Notes: generated by a model not told the origin, from the letters alone. Numbered from the stretch's first letter, positions 1-12,625 are shown. The stretch is DNA of 64,000 bases from Rhizobium sp. RCAM05350 (GCA_024426085.1 CP087974.1:3200001-3264000), one strand, 5' to 3'. Made by a program: numbers and translations.

Positions 1-498
1 GGTTTGAGGAAATCCTTGATCGACTTGCCATCGGCAAACATCGTCAATCCCGGCTGCATCATGATCGCCGCGGCTGCCTTGCGGTCGTCGACGATCTCGT
101 CTGATCTCGACGATAACGGTCTTGGCGGTGTCATAGGCCTGGCTGGCGCCCTCTGGCATCGCAAGCACGCGCGGATCGGTCACGTGCATGGTGCCGAGCA
201 GGTAGGACGGGGCGATGCCCTCTTTCTCGATTCTCCAGAAGGTGCCCTTGCCGTTCGGAACGGCCGCTGCTTCCTTTTCCAGCGCCGCGAACTTGGCCGG
301 ATCGGAGGTGCGCATTTGGGTGATCAGGTTCTTGCCGCCGCAGGACGGGTCTTCGGCGCGGGCCGGCGATATCGACAGCAGGGTGGCGATGAGGCTGAGC
401 GCAAACAGGACGTGCAGCGTGGCGATCAGCGCAAGGACGTTGTCGCCCAGTTTGCCGGCCAGGCTGCGTGCCGGTTTTGCCAAGTGCTGAAACATCAT
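1..498 (-). CDS. TraB/GumN family protein, 5' part only, frameshifted
   Basis: The gene starts at 498 (a second ATG follows directly) and runs off the left edge, so only about 165 residues are seen. The first 50 residues hold a hydrophobic segment ending in SPARAED, which fits a signal peptide or membrane anchor. After it come FWRIEK, YLLGTMH and VTDPRV, the typical N-terminal signature of the TraB/GumN (Tiki-like) family, whose members are putative metalloproteases in the envelope. One extra base near 102 shifts the frame; on the far side the reading continues as DEIVDDRKAAAAIMMQPG. The catalytic C-terminal half is outside the window. The family call is good, the substrate unknown. Confidence 0.7.
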   Translation of the reverse strand, partial: MMFQHLAKPARSLAGKLGDNVLALIATLHVLFALSLIATLLSISPARAEDPSCGGKNLITQMRTSDPAKFAALEKEAAAVPNGKGTFWRIEKEGIAPSYLLGTMHVTDPRVLAMPEGASQAYDTAKTVIVEIRRDRRRPQGSRGDHDAAGIDDVCRWQVDQGFPQT

Positions 499-594
499 CG
501 ATCCCGTCTGCAAAATATCTATCCGGCGATTCTAGCCGTTCAGGCCTCACAGGCCGTTTAACAAAGCTGGTTAACGCGCCTTAACCGGCAAAAT

Positions 595-1536
595 TCAGGC
601 GCGGGGATGGGCGCGGTCGTAGATTTCCAAGAGCCTTGCCGAATCGACGCCGGTATAGACCTGCGTCGTTGAGAGGCTGGCATGGCCGAGCAGTTCCTGG
701 ATAGTTCTGAGATCGCCGCCGCCGGCAAGCAGATGAGTGGCGAACGAATGGCGCAGGGCATGCGGCGTTGCCGTATCCGGCAGGCCGAGCGCACCGCGCA
801 GCTTCTGCATCTCGCGCTGAATGATCCCCGCCTGCAGCTTGCCGCCCTTGGCGCCGCGAAACAGGGGGCCGTCCGTGGCCAGATGATAGGGGCAGAGCTT
901 TTCGTAGGCGCGCACGGCATCGATCGCTGCCGATATCAGCGGCACGACGCGGGTCTTACCGCCCTTGCCGTGAATGCGCAGCGCGGTCGGCGCTCCGGCA
1001 AAATCGGTCGGTGTCAGGTCCAGCGCTTCGGAAATGCGCAGGCCGCAGCCGTAAAGCAGGGTCAGGACGGCGGCGTTGCGGGTAGCGATCCAGGGCTCCT
1101 CGGCAAGTTGGGCATCGCTGGTGACGACCATCAGGGCATCGACGGCCGTCAGCGGCTTCGGCAGCGATTTCGGCTGCTTCGGTGAGCGCACGGCGGCAGC
1201 GCCGGCGGCGTTGGCCAAGCCCTTCTTTTCCAGATAGCGCAGAAACGAACGAAGACCCGCCAGCCCGCGGCCAAGGGTTCTGGCACCGGCACCATCCCGC
1301 CTGCGGGAGGCCAGAAAGCCGCGCAGATCGCCGGGCCTTAGCGCGCTGATATCGCTCAGCCGCGCCGGGCCGCTCAAGTGGCCGGTGAGGAAATGCAGGA
1401 ATTGCCGGGTGTCACGCTCATAGGCTTCGACGGTTTTGTCCGACAGGCGCCGCTCTTCGCCAAGACCGGAAAGCCAGCGCTGGCGCTCGGCCATCAGCTC
1501 GGGATGACCAATGATCAAAAGTTCGTTCACAGCCAT
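595..1536 (-). CDS. xerC: Tyrosine site-specific recombinase XerC
   Basis: This 313-residue protein is an intact XerC/XerD-type recombinase that resolves chromosome dimers at dif together with a partner recombinase. The N-terminal SAM-like core-binding domain covers about residues 15-105, and the catalytic domain about 130-310. All active-site residues are visible: Arg167 in GLRISEAL, Lys in GKGGKTR (about 191-194), His259 and Arg262 in HALRHSFATH, His285 in LLGHASL and the nucleophile Tyr294 in TQVYTG. The ATG at 1536 fits the usual length of the family. It is the first intact gene of the window. Its neighbour at 1666 is divergent. Calling it XerC and not XerD rests on overall likeness and position, without a dif site in view. 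Confidence 0.9.
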   Translation of the reverse strand: MAVNELLIIGHPELMAERQRWLSGLGEERRLSDKTVEAYERDTRQFLHFLTGHLSGPARLSDISALRPGDLRGFLASRRRDGAGARTLGRGLAGLRSFLRYLEKKGLANAAGAAAVRSPKQPKSLPKPLTAVDALMVVTSDAQLAEEPWIATRNAAVLTLLYGCGLRISEALDLTPTDFAGAPTALRIHGKGGKTRVVPLISAAIDAVRAYEKLCPYHLATDGPLFRGAKGGKLQAGIIQREMQKLRGALGLPDTATPHALRHSFATHLLAGGGDLRTIQELLGHASLSTTQVYTGVDSARLLEIYDRAHPRA

Positions 1537-1665
1537 GCTCCGCGATTTGAGATGAACGGGACTCTGCGCGTCAGCCGGTTATGTTTTTCCTAACGGCCTT
1601 GGAATTTGTCATGTTGGGATCATATTCAACTGCGATAGCTGACGGCAGACGAGGCGGAAAAAGCG

Positions 1666-2591
1666 ATGGCGCGACGGGATTCGGCAAGCAGTTTCACCTA
1701 CTTCGCAGAGACGGTTGCGCTGGTGTCGCACGGCCAGCCCGGCCATATCGTCGATACGCTGATTGCCGAACGCGGACAGCGCATCGTCAAACATCCGCTC
1801 TGGCCGGTTCTGCGACCGTTTCTCTACATGGTGCTGAATTACCGCAAGGCGATCGAGTTTGCCGATGCCGTTGCCAACGCGCCGGGCTTTCAGGCGTTCG
1901 AGCATCTGAGCCAGACCCTGTCGCTGGATATCCGCGTGCGCAATGAAGAGCGCATTCCCGAAAAGGGTGGTTTCCTTCTGGTGAGCAATCATCCGACCGG
2001 CATTGCCGATGGCATCGCGGTATTCGATCTTTTGAAAAACCGTCGCCCCGACATGATGTTCTTTGCCAATCGCGATGCGATCCGGGTCAATCCGCGCTTC
2101 GTCGAGATGGTCATCCCGGTCGAATGGCGCGAGGATTACAAGAGCAAGCTGAAGGCGCGCGAAACCCTGCAAATCACCAACCGGGCGATCTCGGAAGGCA
2201 AGGCGACAGTGCTGTTTCCCTCCGGCCGCATCGCCTATTGGGCGGACGGGCGGCTCAACGAGCGATCCTGGAAGACTTCGGCCGTCGGTTTTGCCCGCAA
2301 GTACAATCTGCCTATCCTGCCGGCGCATATGTCGGCGCGCAATTCGGGCTGTTCTACTGGCTGGCCAAATGGTCGACGGAACTGCGGGACATGACGGTGT
2401 TCCACGAGCTTCTGAACAAGAAGGGCGACCTGTTCGATTTCACCATCGGCAACCTGATCCAGCCGGATGCGCTGGATGGCGATCCGATGGAGGTGACACA
2501 GGCCCTTGAGCGGCACACTGTCGTCGATCTGGCCTTCGACGGCGATGCCCGGTTCCGCAATACAGTTCCGTTGCCGGAGGCGATCAGGTAA
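1666..2591 (+). CDS. Lysophospholipid acyltransferase-family protein (PlsC-like), one frameshift
   Basis: The protein (about 308 residues after repair) carries the acyltransferase signature SNHPTGIADG, a variant of the H-x4-D motif that transfers an acyl group to a glycerophosphate or similar acceptor at the inner membrane. A second block, FPSGRIAYW, matches the usual FPEGTRS-like region. Near 2330 one base is missing (the reading ILPAH continues as VGAQFGLFYWLAK in the next frame). The real stop is the TAA ending at 2591. The gene is divergent from xerC and is followed after 23 bases by the ATPase gene, so the two may be cotranscribed. The exact substrate cannot be told from sequence. Confidence 0.75.
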
Positions 2592-2614
2592 ATCTGCGTC
2601 ATGCAGATCGCTCC

Positions 2615-3732
2615 ATGTTCGCCGCCAATTACCGTTCGCTCAAATCCATCCGCATGGACATGGCAGGTGTCAACCTGTTCATCGGTGAGAACGGTGTCGG
2701 AAAGTCCAATCTCTATCGCGCCCTGCAGCTGATCCAGGCGGCCGTCCGCGGCCGGTTGGCCCATGAGATTGCCCGCGAAGGCGGTATGGCGTCGGCACTG
2801 TGGAGCGGCAGGCGCCGGAGTGGCGATCCCGTGCGCATCAAGCTTGAGGTCGAGTTGCTTGACGAGGTCCAGGCGCTGAGTTTCCTCTACCGGGTCGAGG
2901 CCGGCTTGCGCCCGGCGAAGGCCGCCGCCGGGTTCATCTTCGAACCGCAGGTGAAGGAGGAGGAACTGAAGGTCGATGCCGGCCGGCCGGTCACGGTGAT
3001 GAAGCGGGCGGGACCGGGTATCTTCGTCAGAAACGGTGCCGGGCGGATGGAGGAGCATCCTGAACAGGCGCTGACATCGGAAACCGCCATCGCTTCTCGG
3101 CGATGCCGGGCACTATCCGGAGATCGGCACGTTCCGGCGGGCCATCGATGGTTGGCGCTTTTTCATGGGTTCCGCACCGACCGCGATTCGCCGTTGCGCT
3201 CGCCGTGCCTTGCCGTCACCGCGCCGATGCTGGATGAGGACGGCTCCAATCTCGCCGCGGTCTTTGCAACGCTCTTTCATACCCGCCAGGATACGGTCGA
3301 TCTCTACCGGGCGATTGCCGATGCCTTCGGCGGCGCCCGGCTTGTGGTGCCTGAACCTGAGGAATTTGCCGAATTCTCACTGGTCTTCCCGGATTTCCCG
3401 CAGCGCCAGTTTTCGCCACGCGAACTCTCCGATGGTCAGATGCGGTTTCTGGCGCTTGCCGGTGCGCTGCTCTCCTACCGCAAGCCACGCTTCATCGCCC
3501 TCAATGAGCCGGAAACCAGCCTGCATCCCCGACATGCTGCCCGCACTTGCCGAAATGATCGCCAGTGCCTCCGCCGACAGCCAGATCTGGATCGTCACCC
3601 ATTCGGAACTGCTGGCGGCAGAAATCCAGAAGCGTTGTGGCACCCGCCCCGAAACGGGTGATCCGCAACGATGGCGCGACCTGGATCGAGGGCATGCGGC
3701 TGACGGGGATGATCGACGAGGATGACGACTGA
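2615..3732 (+). CDS. AAA family ATPase (RecF/SMC-like head), four frameshifts
   Basis: After repair this is about 371 residues. It begins NYRSLKSIRM and has a Walker A motif GENGVGKSN near residue 30, an ABC-type signature SDGQMRFLALAGALL, a Walker B NEPETSLHP and an H-loop-like IWIVTHSELLA. That order is typical of RecF/AAA_21 ATPases, which act in DNA repair, in overcoming-lysogenization-type defence or in unknown roles. Breaks lie near 3095, 3158, 3528 and 3635; the final frame ends MIDEDDD. The ATG at 2615 gives little sequence before NYRSL, so a further upstream non-ATG start is possible. No nuclease partner gene is adjacent. Family is clear, function open. Confidence 0.75.
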
Positions 3733-3741
3733 AAAAGAAAA

Positions 3742-3770
3742 AGCCCCACGATGGTCTCGCAGGGCTCTTT
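3742..3770. terminator. Bidirectional terminator between convergent genes
   Basis: AGCCC at 3742-3746 pairs with GGGCT at 3762-3766. A-rich sequence lies on the left and CTCTTT on the right, so the hairpin can serve both the ATPase gene (plus) and the aldolase gene (minus), which converge here. Confidence 0.6.
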
Positions 3771-3793
3771 GTTCATTTCATTCCTGAAAAATA

Positions 3794-4447
3794 TCAGGCG
3801 ATCTTCTGGCCGGTCTTGGCCCAGTCGGCCAGGAAGGTTTCGAGGCCCTTGTCGGTCAGCGGGTGCTTGACGAGTGCCTTCAGCGTTGCCGGCGGTGCGG
3901 TGATGACGTCGGCGCCGATCAGAGCGGCTTCCTTGACGTGGTTGACCGTGCGGATCGAGGCGGCGAGGATTTCGGTCTCGTAGCCGTAATTGTCGAAGAT
4001 CTGGCGGATTTCGCGGATTAGGTCCATGCCGTCGAAGGCGATGTCGTCGAGGCGGCCGACGAAAGGCGATACGAAGGTGGCGCCGGCCTTGGCGGCGAGC
4101 AGGGCCTGGTTGGCCGAGAAGCACAGCGTGACGTTGGTCAGGTGACCGTCGGACGACAGGTTCTTGCAGGCCTTGAGGCCGTCGAGTGTCAGCGGCACCT
4201 TGATGCAGATATTGTCGGCGATCTTCGAAATGACAGCCGCTTCCTTCATGATCGACTCGTAATCGGTCGCAGCGACTTCGGCCGAAACCGGGCCATCGAC
4301 GATGCCGCAGATTTCCTTGGTCACTTCGAGAATGTTACGGCCGGACTTCAGGATCAGCGAAGGGTTGGTCGTCACGCCGTCGACGAGACCGAGGTCGTTC
4401 AACTCCCGGATTTCATTGACATCGGCTGTATCGACAAAAAACTTCAT
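3794..4447 (-). CDS. fsa: Fructose-6-phosphate aldolase / TalC-type transaldolase
   Basis: An intact 217-residue protein, the size of the short transaldolase (TalC/FSA) subfamily. It starts [10 protein letters not shown], and the Schiff-base lysine is Lys83 in CIKVPLT. Other family blocks visible are [10 protein letters not shown] near residue 24, the NVTLCFS strand and SPFVGRLDD. The enzyme joins or splits sugar phosphates in the cytosol through a dihydroxyacetone-derived lysine adduct; in many alphaproteobacteria this form serves as the housekeeping transaldolase. An AAGGGAG ribosome-binding site precedes the ATG. It is divergent from priA with an 81-base gap. Confidence 0.9.
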   Translation of the reverse strand: MKFFVDTADVNEIRELNDLGLVDGVTTNPSLILKSGRNILEVTKEICGIVDGPVSAEVAATDYESIMKEAAVISKIADNICIKVPLTLDGLKACKNLSSDGHLTNVTLCFSANQALLAAKAGATFVSPFVGRLDDIAFDGMDLIREIRQIFDNYGYETEILAASIRTVNHVKEAALIGADVITAPPATLKALVKHPLTDKGLETFLADWAKTGQKIA

Positions 4448-4528
4448 GGGTATTCTCCCTTGGGATGCGGGGGCTGCTTGATGTTTCGGGGTTTTCTTTA
4501 ACGCAATCCGAAGGCAAGGTCACGGCCG

Positions 4529-6735
4529 ATGACTGAAGATTCGACCGATTTGTTTGACGACCTGTTCGCCCGCCGCGTCGTGCCCGTTCTGGTGCCGATG
4601 CCCGCCCCGAAACCATACTCCTATGCCGTGCCGGAGGGAATGGCTGTCGAACCCGGATCGATCGTCCAGGTGCCGCTCGGGCCGCGGCAGGTGCTGGGCG
4701 TGGTCTGGGACGGGATCGACGATGGCAGCGTCGATCCGAAGAAACTCAAGGCCATTACCCGTGCCTTCGATTGCCCGCCTCTGGCGAAGGATATGCGAAC
4801 CTTTCTCGATTGGGTCGCCACCTACACCGTTTCGCCGCCTGGCCTCGTTGCTCGCATGGCGCTGCGTGCGCCGGCGGCGTTCGATCCGGAGCCGATGGTC
4901 GAGGGGCTGCGGCTGACGGACATGCGGCCGGAGCGGGATGACATCGGCGCGCGAACGGGTAATTGCGACCGCCGACAACGGGTTTACCTGGACGCGCTCA
5001 GGGCTCGCCCATGCCGCGGGCACCTCGTCCAGCGTCATCGACGGGCTGACGGCGCAAGGTGTGTTTGAAACGGTGTTCATGCCGCCGCCGCCGGTGGTGG
5101 CTTTGCCCGATCCGGATTATGTGGAGCATCGGCTGGAAGGGCCGCAGAAGCAGGCAGCGCTGGATCTGCTCGAAAGTGTCGATGCCGTCGGTTTTTCCGT
5201 GTCGTTGATCGATGGCATCACCGGCTCCGGCAAGACTGAGGTCTATTTCGAGGCGATCGCCGCGACGTTGAAGGCCGGCAAGCAGGTGCTGATTCTGCTG
5301 CCGGAAATCGCGTTGACGGCGAGTTTCCTCGAGCGTTTCCAGGATCGCTTCGGCTCGGAAACCGGCCGAATGGCATTCCGACCTTGCCCCGCGGACCCGT
5401 GAAAAGTCTGGCGGCAGGTGACGGAGGGCGGCGTGCGGGTCGTGGCCGGCGCCCGCTCTGCGCTGTTCCTGCCATTCGAAAACCTTGGCCTGATCGTTGT
5501 CGATGAAGAGCACGATCCCGCCTACAAGCAGGAAGACCGTGTCTTCTATAATGCGCACGACATGGCGGTGGTGCGGGCACGGATCGGCGAATTCCCGATC
5601 GTGCTGGTTTCGGCGACGCCTTCCGTGGAAAGCCGGGTCAACGGCGATCTCGGCCGTTACAATCCGATCCACCTGCCGACGCGGTTTGGCGATGCGGCCC
5701 TGCCGGATCTCGGACTCGTCGACATGCGCAAGCATCCGCCGGAGCGTGGCGGTTTCCTGTCGCCCATTCTCCTGCGCTATATCGGCAAGGCGCTGGAGCG
5801 TGGCGAGCAGGCGCTGCTGTTTCTCAACAGGCGCGGATATGCGCCGCTGACGCTCTGCCGCGTCTGCGGCCATCGGTTCCAATGCCCGGATTGCTCCAGC
5901 TGGCTGGTTGAGCACCGGTTTCGCGGTCAGATCCAGTGCCACCATTGCGGCTATGCGCAAAAGACGCCGGAAAGCTGCCCGGAATGCGGTACGCTCGATC
6001 ATCTGGTCGCCTGTGGCCCCGGCGTCGAGCGGATCGCCGAAGAAGTCGACCGGCATTTTCCCCGATGCCCGCACCATTGTGCTGTCCTCCGACCTGATGG
6101 GCGTCAAGCGGCTGCGGTTGGAACTGGAGGCCATCGCCAAGGGCGAGGCCGATATTGTCGTCGGCACGCAGCTGGTCGCCAAGGGGCATAACTTTCCGAT
6201 GATGACCTTCGTCGGCATCGTCGATGCCGATATCGGCCTTGCCAACGGCGATCCGCGTGCGGCCGAGCGGACATTCCAGCTTCTGAGCCAGGTGACCGGC
6301 CGCGCAGGGCGTACCGGCCTGAAGAGCCTCGGGTTGCTGCAGACCTATCAGCCGCAGCACCCGGTGATGCAGGCGATCGTCTCAGGTGATTCGGAGGCCT
6401 TTTACGAGCGCGAGATCAATGAGCGGGAAAAGGCGCTTTTGCCGCCGTTCGGACGCCTCGCCTCCATCATCGTCTCGGCCGATACCCGCGCCGATGCGGA
6501 AGCACATGCCCGCGGCTTGCGCCAGGCCGCCCCAAAGGTCAGCGGCATCACCATTTTAGGGCCGGCTGAGGCGCCGCTGGCGCTCATCCGCGGTCGCCAC
6601 CGTTTTCGGCTCTTGGTTCACGGCCGCCGCAACAGCGACATGCAGGCTTTCGTGAAAACGATGATGGCCAATGGGCCGAAGATGCGCGGCTCGGTGAGCG
6701 TCCAGCTTGATATCGATCCGCAGAGCTTCCTTTGA
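4529..6735 (+). CDS. priA: Primosomal helicase PriA, four frameshifts
   Basis: The replication restart helicase PriA (about 734 residues after repair) reloads the replisome at repaired forks. Seen in order are the N-terminal DNA-binding domain, Walker A DGITGSGKTEVY, the DEEH box in VVDEEHDPAYKQ, and a zinc region made of four C-x2-C pairs (CRVCG, CPDC, CHHCG, CPECG) between about 5860 and 5995. Then come helicase motifs QLVAKGHNFP and QVTGRAGRTG. Extra bases near 4936, 5361 and 6061 and one missing base near 5406 break the frame; the reading resumes perfectly each time. Because PriA function is important for growth and every motif is intact, I treat the breaks as sequence errors. Confidence 0.9.
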
Positions 6736-6822
6736 AAGACGGGGAATTCGTTCTCGCGTATGATTCCCTTTCACCCGCACTTGCGCTAGATCAGTGCCAT
6801 CGAGCCAAAGCAGGGGTATCTC

Positions 6823-7209
6823 ATGGAGTTTTACATTCCGACGGAAACGGGAGAGTTCCTGGCGTTTTGCGCAGCCGTGGTGACGTCGCTGCTTGGGCTC
6901 GTCTTTCTGTTTGCGCCGGGCATCGCCTTTCGGGCGCTGGGGATCGATCTTCGTGAAGGCCGGCGCGGCGGGTATGCCGAGGCGCGATCGACGATGGGCG
7001 GTTTTCATCTTGGTCTTGGTATCGCAGCCCTGCTGCTTGCCCAGCCGATGGTCTATCTGGCGCTCGGCGCTGCCTTTGCGCTGGCGGCGTTCGGGCGCAT
7101 CCTGTCGATGCTGTCGGATAGCGGCAGTACGGTTGTGAACTGGCTGTATCTGGTCATCCAGATCGTCTTGTCGGCCTTGCCGCTGGCCTACGTCTTCGGC
7201 TTCGTCTGA
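6823..7209 (+). CDS. Small four-helix membrane protein, DUF4345-like
   Basis: A 128-residue protein with four predicted membrane segments at about residues 12-38, 58-78, 80-98 and 105-127. A conserved-looking ARSTMGGFHLGLG lies in the second segment. This layout and length fit the DUF4345 family, whose function is unknown. It lies between priA and the ATP synthase cluster but is separated from atpH by more than 260 bases, so it need not belong to either unit. Confidence 0.65.
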   Translation: MEFYIPTETGEFLAFCAAVVTSLLGLVFLFAPGIAFRALGIDLREGRRGGYAEARSTMGGFHLGLGIAALLLAQPMVYLALGAAFALAAFGRILSMLSDSGSTVVNWLYLVIQIVLSALPLAYVFGFV

Positions 7210-7472
7210 GGCGATCCCGGGAGGTTCATACAGTGTGGACCTCGTCAGCTCATACCCCATTTTTGTCAAAATTTGGCCAAACCAGGCGGAACTATGCGCA
7301 TTCGTGCGGTTCGCGTGTTGCGAGTCCAGATATCCTATGCTAGACGAACCACGACTTGTGGGGGAAACAAGCCGCCCGGCTTGTGCATCCTTAAAAATAT
7401 AGCAACAAATTCAAGATGTTGGGTTTACGGTTCTCCGCAGACATCGCCCTTGAATTAAAATAAGAGAAGCTT
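7210..7472 (+). promoter_or_regulatory. Leader region of the atpHAGDC operon
   Basis: There is no gene in these 263 bases. They must hold the operon promoter, but no clear -35/-10 pair could be picked. A perfect inverted repeat, ACAAGCCG-CC-CGGCTTGT, sits at 7367-7384, about 90 bases before the atpH start, and could be a protein site or a leader hairpin. The stretch after it (7390-7465) is distinctly AT-rich compared with the surroundings. Confidence 0.4.
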
Positions 7473-8040
7473 GTGCCCGTGGCAGACACATCCCAGCTTA
7501 TTTCCGGTGTTGCAGAAAGGTACGCGTCTTCGCTTTTCGATCTCGCACTGGAGGCGGGTTCGGTCGAGAGCGTAGGGGCGGATCTGGACAAGTTCCAGTC
7601 GCTGATCAACGAGAGCGCCGACCTGAAGCGTCTTATCGTCAGTCCGATCTTTTCTGCCGACGACCAGTTCAAGGCCATTTTCACGATCATCGCGAAGGCC
7701 GGAATTACGGGTCTGGTCGGCAACTTCCTGAAGGTGGTTGCACGCAATCGCCGCCTGTTCTGCAGTGCCTGGCATCGTCAAGTCCTATCATGAAACCGCC
7801 GCCCGTCATCGCGGCGAAGTTTCTGCTGACGTGACTTCGGCTCATGCCCTCACGGCAGCGCAGCAAACTGAATTGAAGGCGGCGCTGAAGAGCGTCACCG
7901 GCAAAGACGTGACGCTCAACGTCACGGTTGAACCCTCTATTCTCGGTGGTCTGATCGTCAAGGTCGGGTCCCGCCAGATTGACACTTCCCTTCGCACAAA
8001 GCTTTCTAGCCTTAAGCTTGCACTGAAAGAGGTCGGCTGA
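7473..8040 (+). CDS. atpH: F1-ATPase delta subunit, one frameshift
   Basis: AtpH (188 residues after repair) links F1 to the b-subunit stalk of ATP synthase. The N-terminal helical domain [17 protein letters not shown] and the C-terminal [18 protein letters not shown] are both typical. One extra T near 7761 shifts the frame inside ARNRRLFAVPGIV. The start is GTG at 7473, with AAGAGAAG just upstream; a second GTG two codons on is also possible. The stop overlaps the atpA start by one base (TGATG), so the two are translationally coupled. Confidence 0.9.
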
Positions 8041-9570
8041 TGGATATCCGCGCCGCGGAAATTTCCGCAATTCTCAAAGATCAAATCAAAAACTTTGGCC
8101 AGGAGGCAGAAGTCTCCGAAGTTGGCCAGGTGCTTTCCGTCGGTGACGGTATTGCCCACGTCTACGGTCTGGACAATGTCCAGGCAGGTGAGATGGTCGA
8201 ATTCCCGGGTGGAATTCGCGGCATGGCACTGAACCTTGAAGCCGACAATGTCGGTGTGGTTATCTTCGGTGCCGACCGTGGCATCAAGGAAGGCGACACC
8301 GTCAAGCGGACCGGCGCCATCGTGGACGTTCCGGTTGGTCCGGAACTGCTGGGCCGCGTCGTCGACGCCCTCGGCAACCCGATCGACGGCAAAGGCCCGA
8401 TCAATGCCAAGCAGCGCTCGCGCGTTGACGTCAAGGCACCGGGCATCATCCCGCGCAAGTCGGTTCATGAGCCGATGTCGACCGGCCTCAAGGCCATCGA
8501 CGCTCTGATCCCGGTTGGCCGCGGCCAGCGCGAACTGGTCATCGGCGACCGCCAGACCGGCAAGACCGCGATCATTCTCGACACGATCCTCAACCAGAAG
8601 GCCATTCACGACAATGGCCCGGAAGCTGAAAAGCTGTATTGCGTCTATGTCGCTATCGGCCAGAAGCGTTCGACGGTTGCCCAGTTCGTCAAGGTTCTCG
8701 AAGAACGCGGCGCGCTGAAGTACTCGATCATCGTTGCTGCGACGGCCTCCGATCCGGCTCCGATGCAGTACCTTGCACCGTTCGCCGGCGCTGCCATGGG
8801 TGAATACTTCCAGCGACAACAGCATGCACGCGCTGATCGGCTATGACGACCTTTCCAAGCAGGCCGTAGCCTACCGTCAGATGTCGCTTCTGCTGCGCCG
8901 CCCGCCGGGCCGCGAAGCTTACCCAGGCGACGTTTTCTATCTGCATTCGCGTCTTCTCGAGCGCGCTGCAAAGCTCTCGGACGAAAAGGGTGCCGGTTCG
9001 CTGACGGCTCTGCCGGTCATCGAAACCCAGGGTAACGACGTTTCGGCGTTCATCCCGACCAACGTGATCTCGATCACCGACGGCCAGATCTTTCTTGAAA
9101 CGGACCTGTTCTACCAGGGTATCCGCCCGGCCGTTAACGTCGGTCTATCGGTTTCCCGCGTGGGGTCTGCCGCTCAGGTCAAGGCGATGAAGCAGGTTGC
9201 CGGCTCGATCAAGGGTGAACTCGCCCAGTACCGCGAAATGGCAGCATTTGCCCAGTTCGGTTCCGACCTCGACGCTGCGACGCAGCGCCTGTTGAACCGC
9301 GGTGCACGCCTGACCGAACTCCTGAAGCAGCCGCAGTTCTCGCCGCTGAAGACGGAAGAACAGGTCGCAGTCATCTTCGCCGGCGTGAACGGTTACCTCG
9401 ACAAGATCGCCGTCAACAAGGTTGGCGCGTTCGAGCAGGGTCTGCTGTCGTACATGCGTTCCGAAGGCAAGGACATTCTCGAGGCTATCCGCAAGGACAA
9501 GGCAATCAGCGATGACGTCAAGGGCAAGCTCAAGTCTGCCATCGACACGTTTGCGAAATCCTTCGCCTGA
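8040..9570 (+). CDS. atpA: F1-ATPase alpha subunit, one frameshift
   Basis: AtpA has the usual 509 residues once repaired. It forms the non-catalytic nucleotide sites of the F1 hexamer. Walker A is GDRQTGKT at residues 169-176, and the segment [19 protein letters not shown] is diagnostic. One extra C near 8809 breaks the frame between GEYF and [12 protein letters not shown]. The C-terminus, DTFAKSFA, is complete. No residues of the active core are missing, which argues for sequence error and against decay. Confidence 0.93.
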
Positions 9571-9597
9571 TCGGGTACCAGTTAGGACGGACAACGG

Positions 9598-10479
9598 ATG
9601 CCTTCACTTAAGGATCTGAAAAACAGGATCGCCTCCGTCAAGGCGACGCAGAAGATCACCAAGGCGATGAAAATGGTCGCCGCGGCGAAGCTTCGGGCGC
9701 GCAGGAGGCGGCCGAGGCTGCCCGGCCTTACTGCAGCGGATGGCGATCGTTCTCGCGAACATCGCAGAAGCTGTCGGTATGGACGACAGCGCGCCGCGCC
9801 TGATGACGGGCAACGGCCGTGACCAGACGCATCTGCTTGTGGTCTGCACGGCGGAACGCGGTCTTTGCGGCGGCTTCAACAGCCAGATCGCCCGCTTTGC
9901 CCGCGACCATGTGCGCAAGCTCTTGGTCGACGGCAAGACGGTAAAGATCATCTGCGTCGGCAAGAAGGGCTTCGACATCCTTCGCCGCGAATTTGCGTCG
10001 CTGATCATCGATCGTGTCGATCTGCGCGAAGTCAAGCGGATCGGTTTCGATAATGCCGACCTGATCGGCAAGAAGGTCATCGGGCTGTTCGAAAAGGGCG
10101 AATTCGACGTCTGCACTCTGTTCTATTCGGAGTTCAAGTCGGTCATTTCGCAGGTTCCGACAGCGCTTCAGCTGATCCCGGCTGCTGCTCCGGCAGTGGC
10201 CAAGACCGAGGAAGCATCCGCGGCGGCGATCTACGAATACGAGCCAGATGCGGGCGAGATCCTCAACGATCTCATCCCGCGCAACATTTCGGTGCAGGTT
10301 TTCCGGGCTTTGCTCGAAAATGTTGCGGGTGAAATGGGTGCCAAAATGAGCGCGATGGACAACGCCACGCGCAATGCCGGTGAAATGATCAACAAGCTGA
10401 CGCTGTCCTACAACCGTCAGCGCCAGGCTCAGATCACCAAGGAACTCATTGAAATCATTTCGGGCGGGAAGCGCTCTAA
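9598..10479 (+). CDS. atpG: F1-ATPase gamma subunit, three frameshifts
   Basis: AtpG is the central rotor shaft of F1. The N-terminus [20 protein letters not shown] and the C-terminal helix with [16 protein letters not shown] are typical. Single bases are missing near 9697 ([14 protein letters not shown]), 9732 ([13 protein letters not shown]) and 10467. The last break matters for the end of the gene: repaired, the protein ends ISGAEAL at a TAA at 10477-10479 and has 294 residues, the normal family length. The unrepaired frame would run on to 10498 with an unrelated tail. Confidence 0.9.
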
Positions 10480-10503
10480 GGTTACGGAAAGAGGGTAAGG
10501 ATT

Positions 10504-12065
<1,562 letters not shown>

Positions 12066-12196
12066 TGAATTTCGATCGGGGCGCCGAATGTGTGCGCCCC
12101 GATCGTCAATCGCTGCGGCTGGCAAGGGTCCGACCGCGCCGAACGGGATTTTCTGCCGGGGTTTCTCGCCGGTAGCGCCAAAAGAAGCGAATGATC

Positions 12197-12604
12197 ATGG
12201 CTGATTTCAATTTCGAACTCGTCTCCCCGGAGCGCCTGCTGCTGTCCGAGCGCGTCAGCGAAGTCGTCATTCCGGCAACGGAAGGCGAGATGACCGTAAT
12301 GGCCAACCATGCGCCGACGATGACGACGATCAGGCCGGGCATTGTGACAGTCAAGGCTATCGACGGCAAGGTCACGCGTTACGTGGTGTTCGGCGGTTTC
12401 GCAGATATCCTGCCGACAGGTTGCACACTGCTTGCCGAATCCGCTGTTCCCGCAGATGAGATTGATCGCGTCGCCATCGATAAGCGCATCGAGGCGGCGA
12501 AGGCCGAGCTTCAGGATGGCGCGCACAGCGACGAGCATCGTACGCGGGTCGAGACGTTCCTGACCGAGCTTACCCAGCTGAACGGTATACTCGTTGCCTT
12601 CTGA
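12197..12604 (+). CDS. atpC: F1-ATPase epsilon subunit
   Basis: AtpC (135 residues) couples proton flow to catalysis and can inhibit ATP hydrolysis. It starts MADFNFELVSPERLL and has the conserved EGEMTVMANHAPTM strand and the ITxLRPG-like TTIRPGIVTV. An in-frame ATG two codons upstream (12191) is possible, but AAAAGAAG is better spaced for 12197. It is the last gene of the operon; the F0 genes are not here, as is usual in alphaproteobacteria. Confidence 0.93.
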   Translation: MADFNFELVSPERLLLSERVSEVVIPATEGEMTVMANHAPTMTTIRPGIVTVKAIDGKVTRYVVFGGFADILPTGCTLLAESAVPADEIDRVAIDKRIEAAKAELQDGAHSDEHRTRVETFLTELTQLNGILVAF

Positions 12605-12625
12605 TCCGGCCATCGGACCGTTTTC

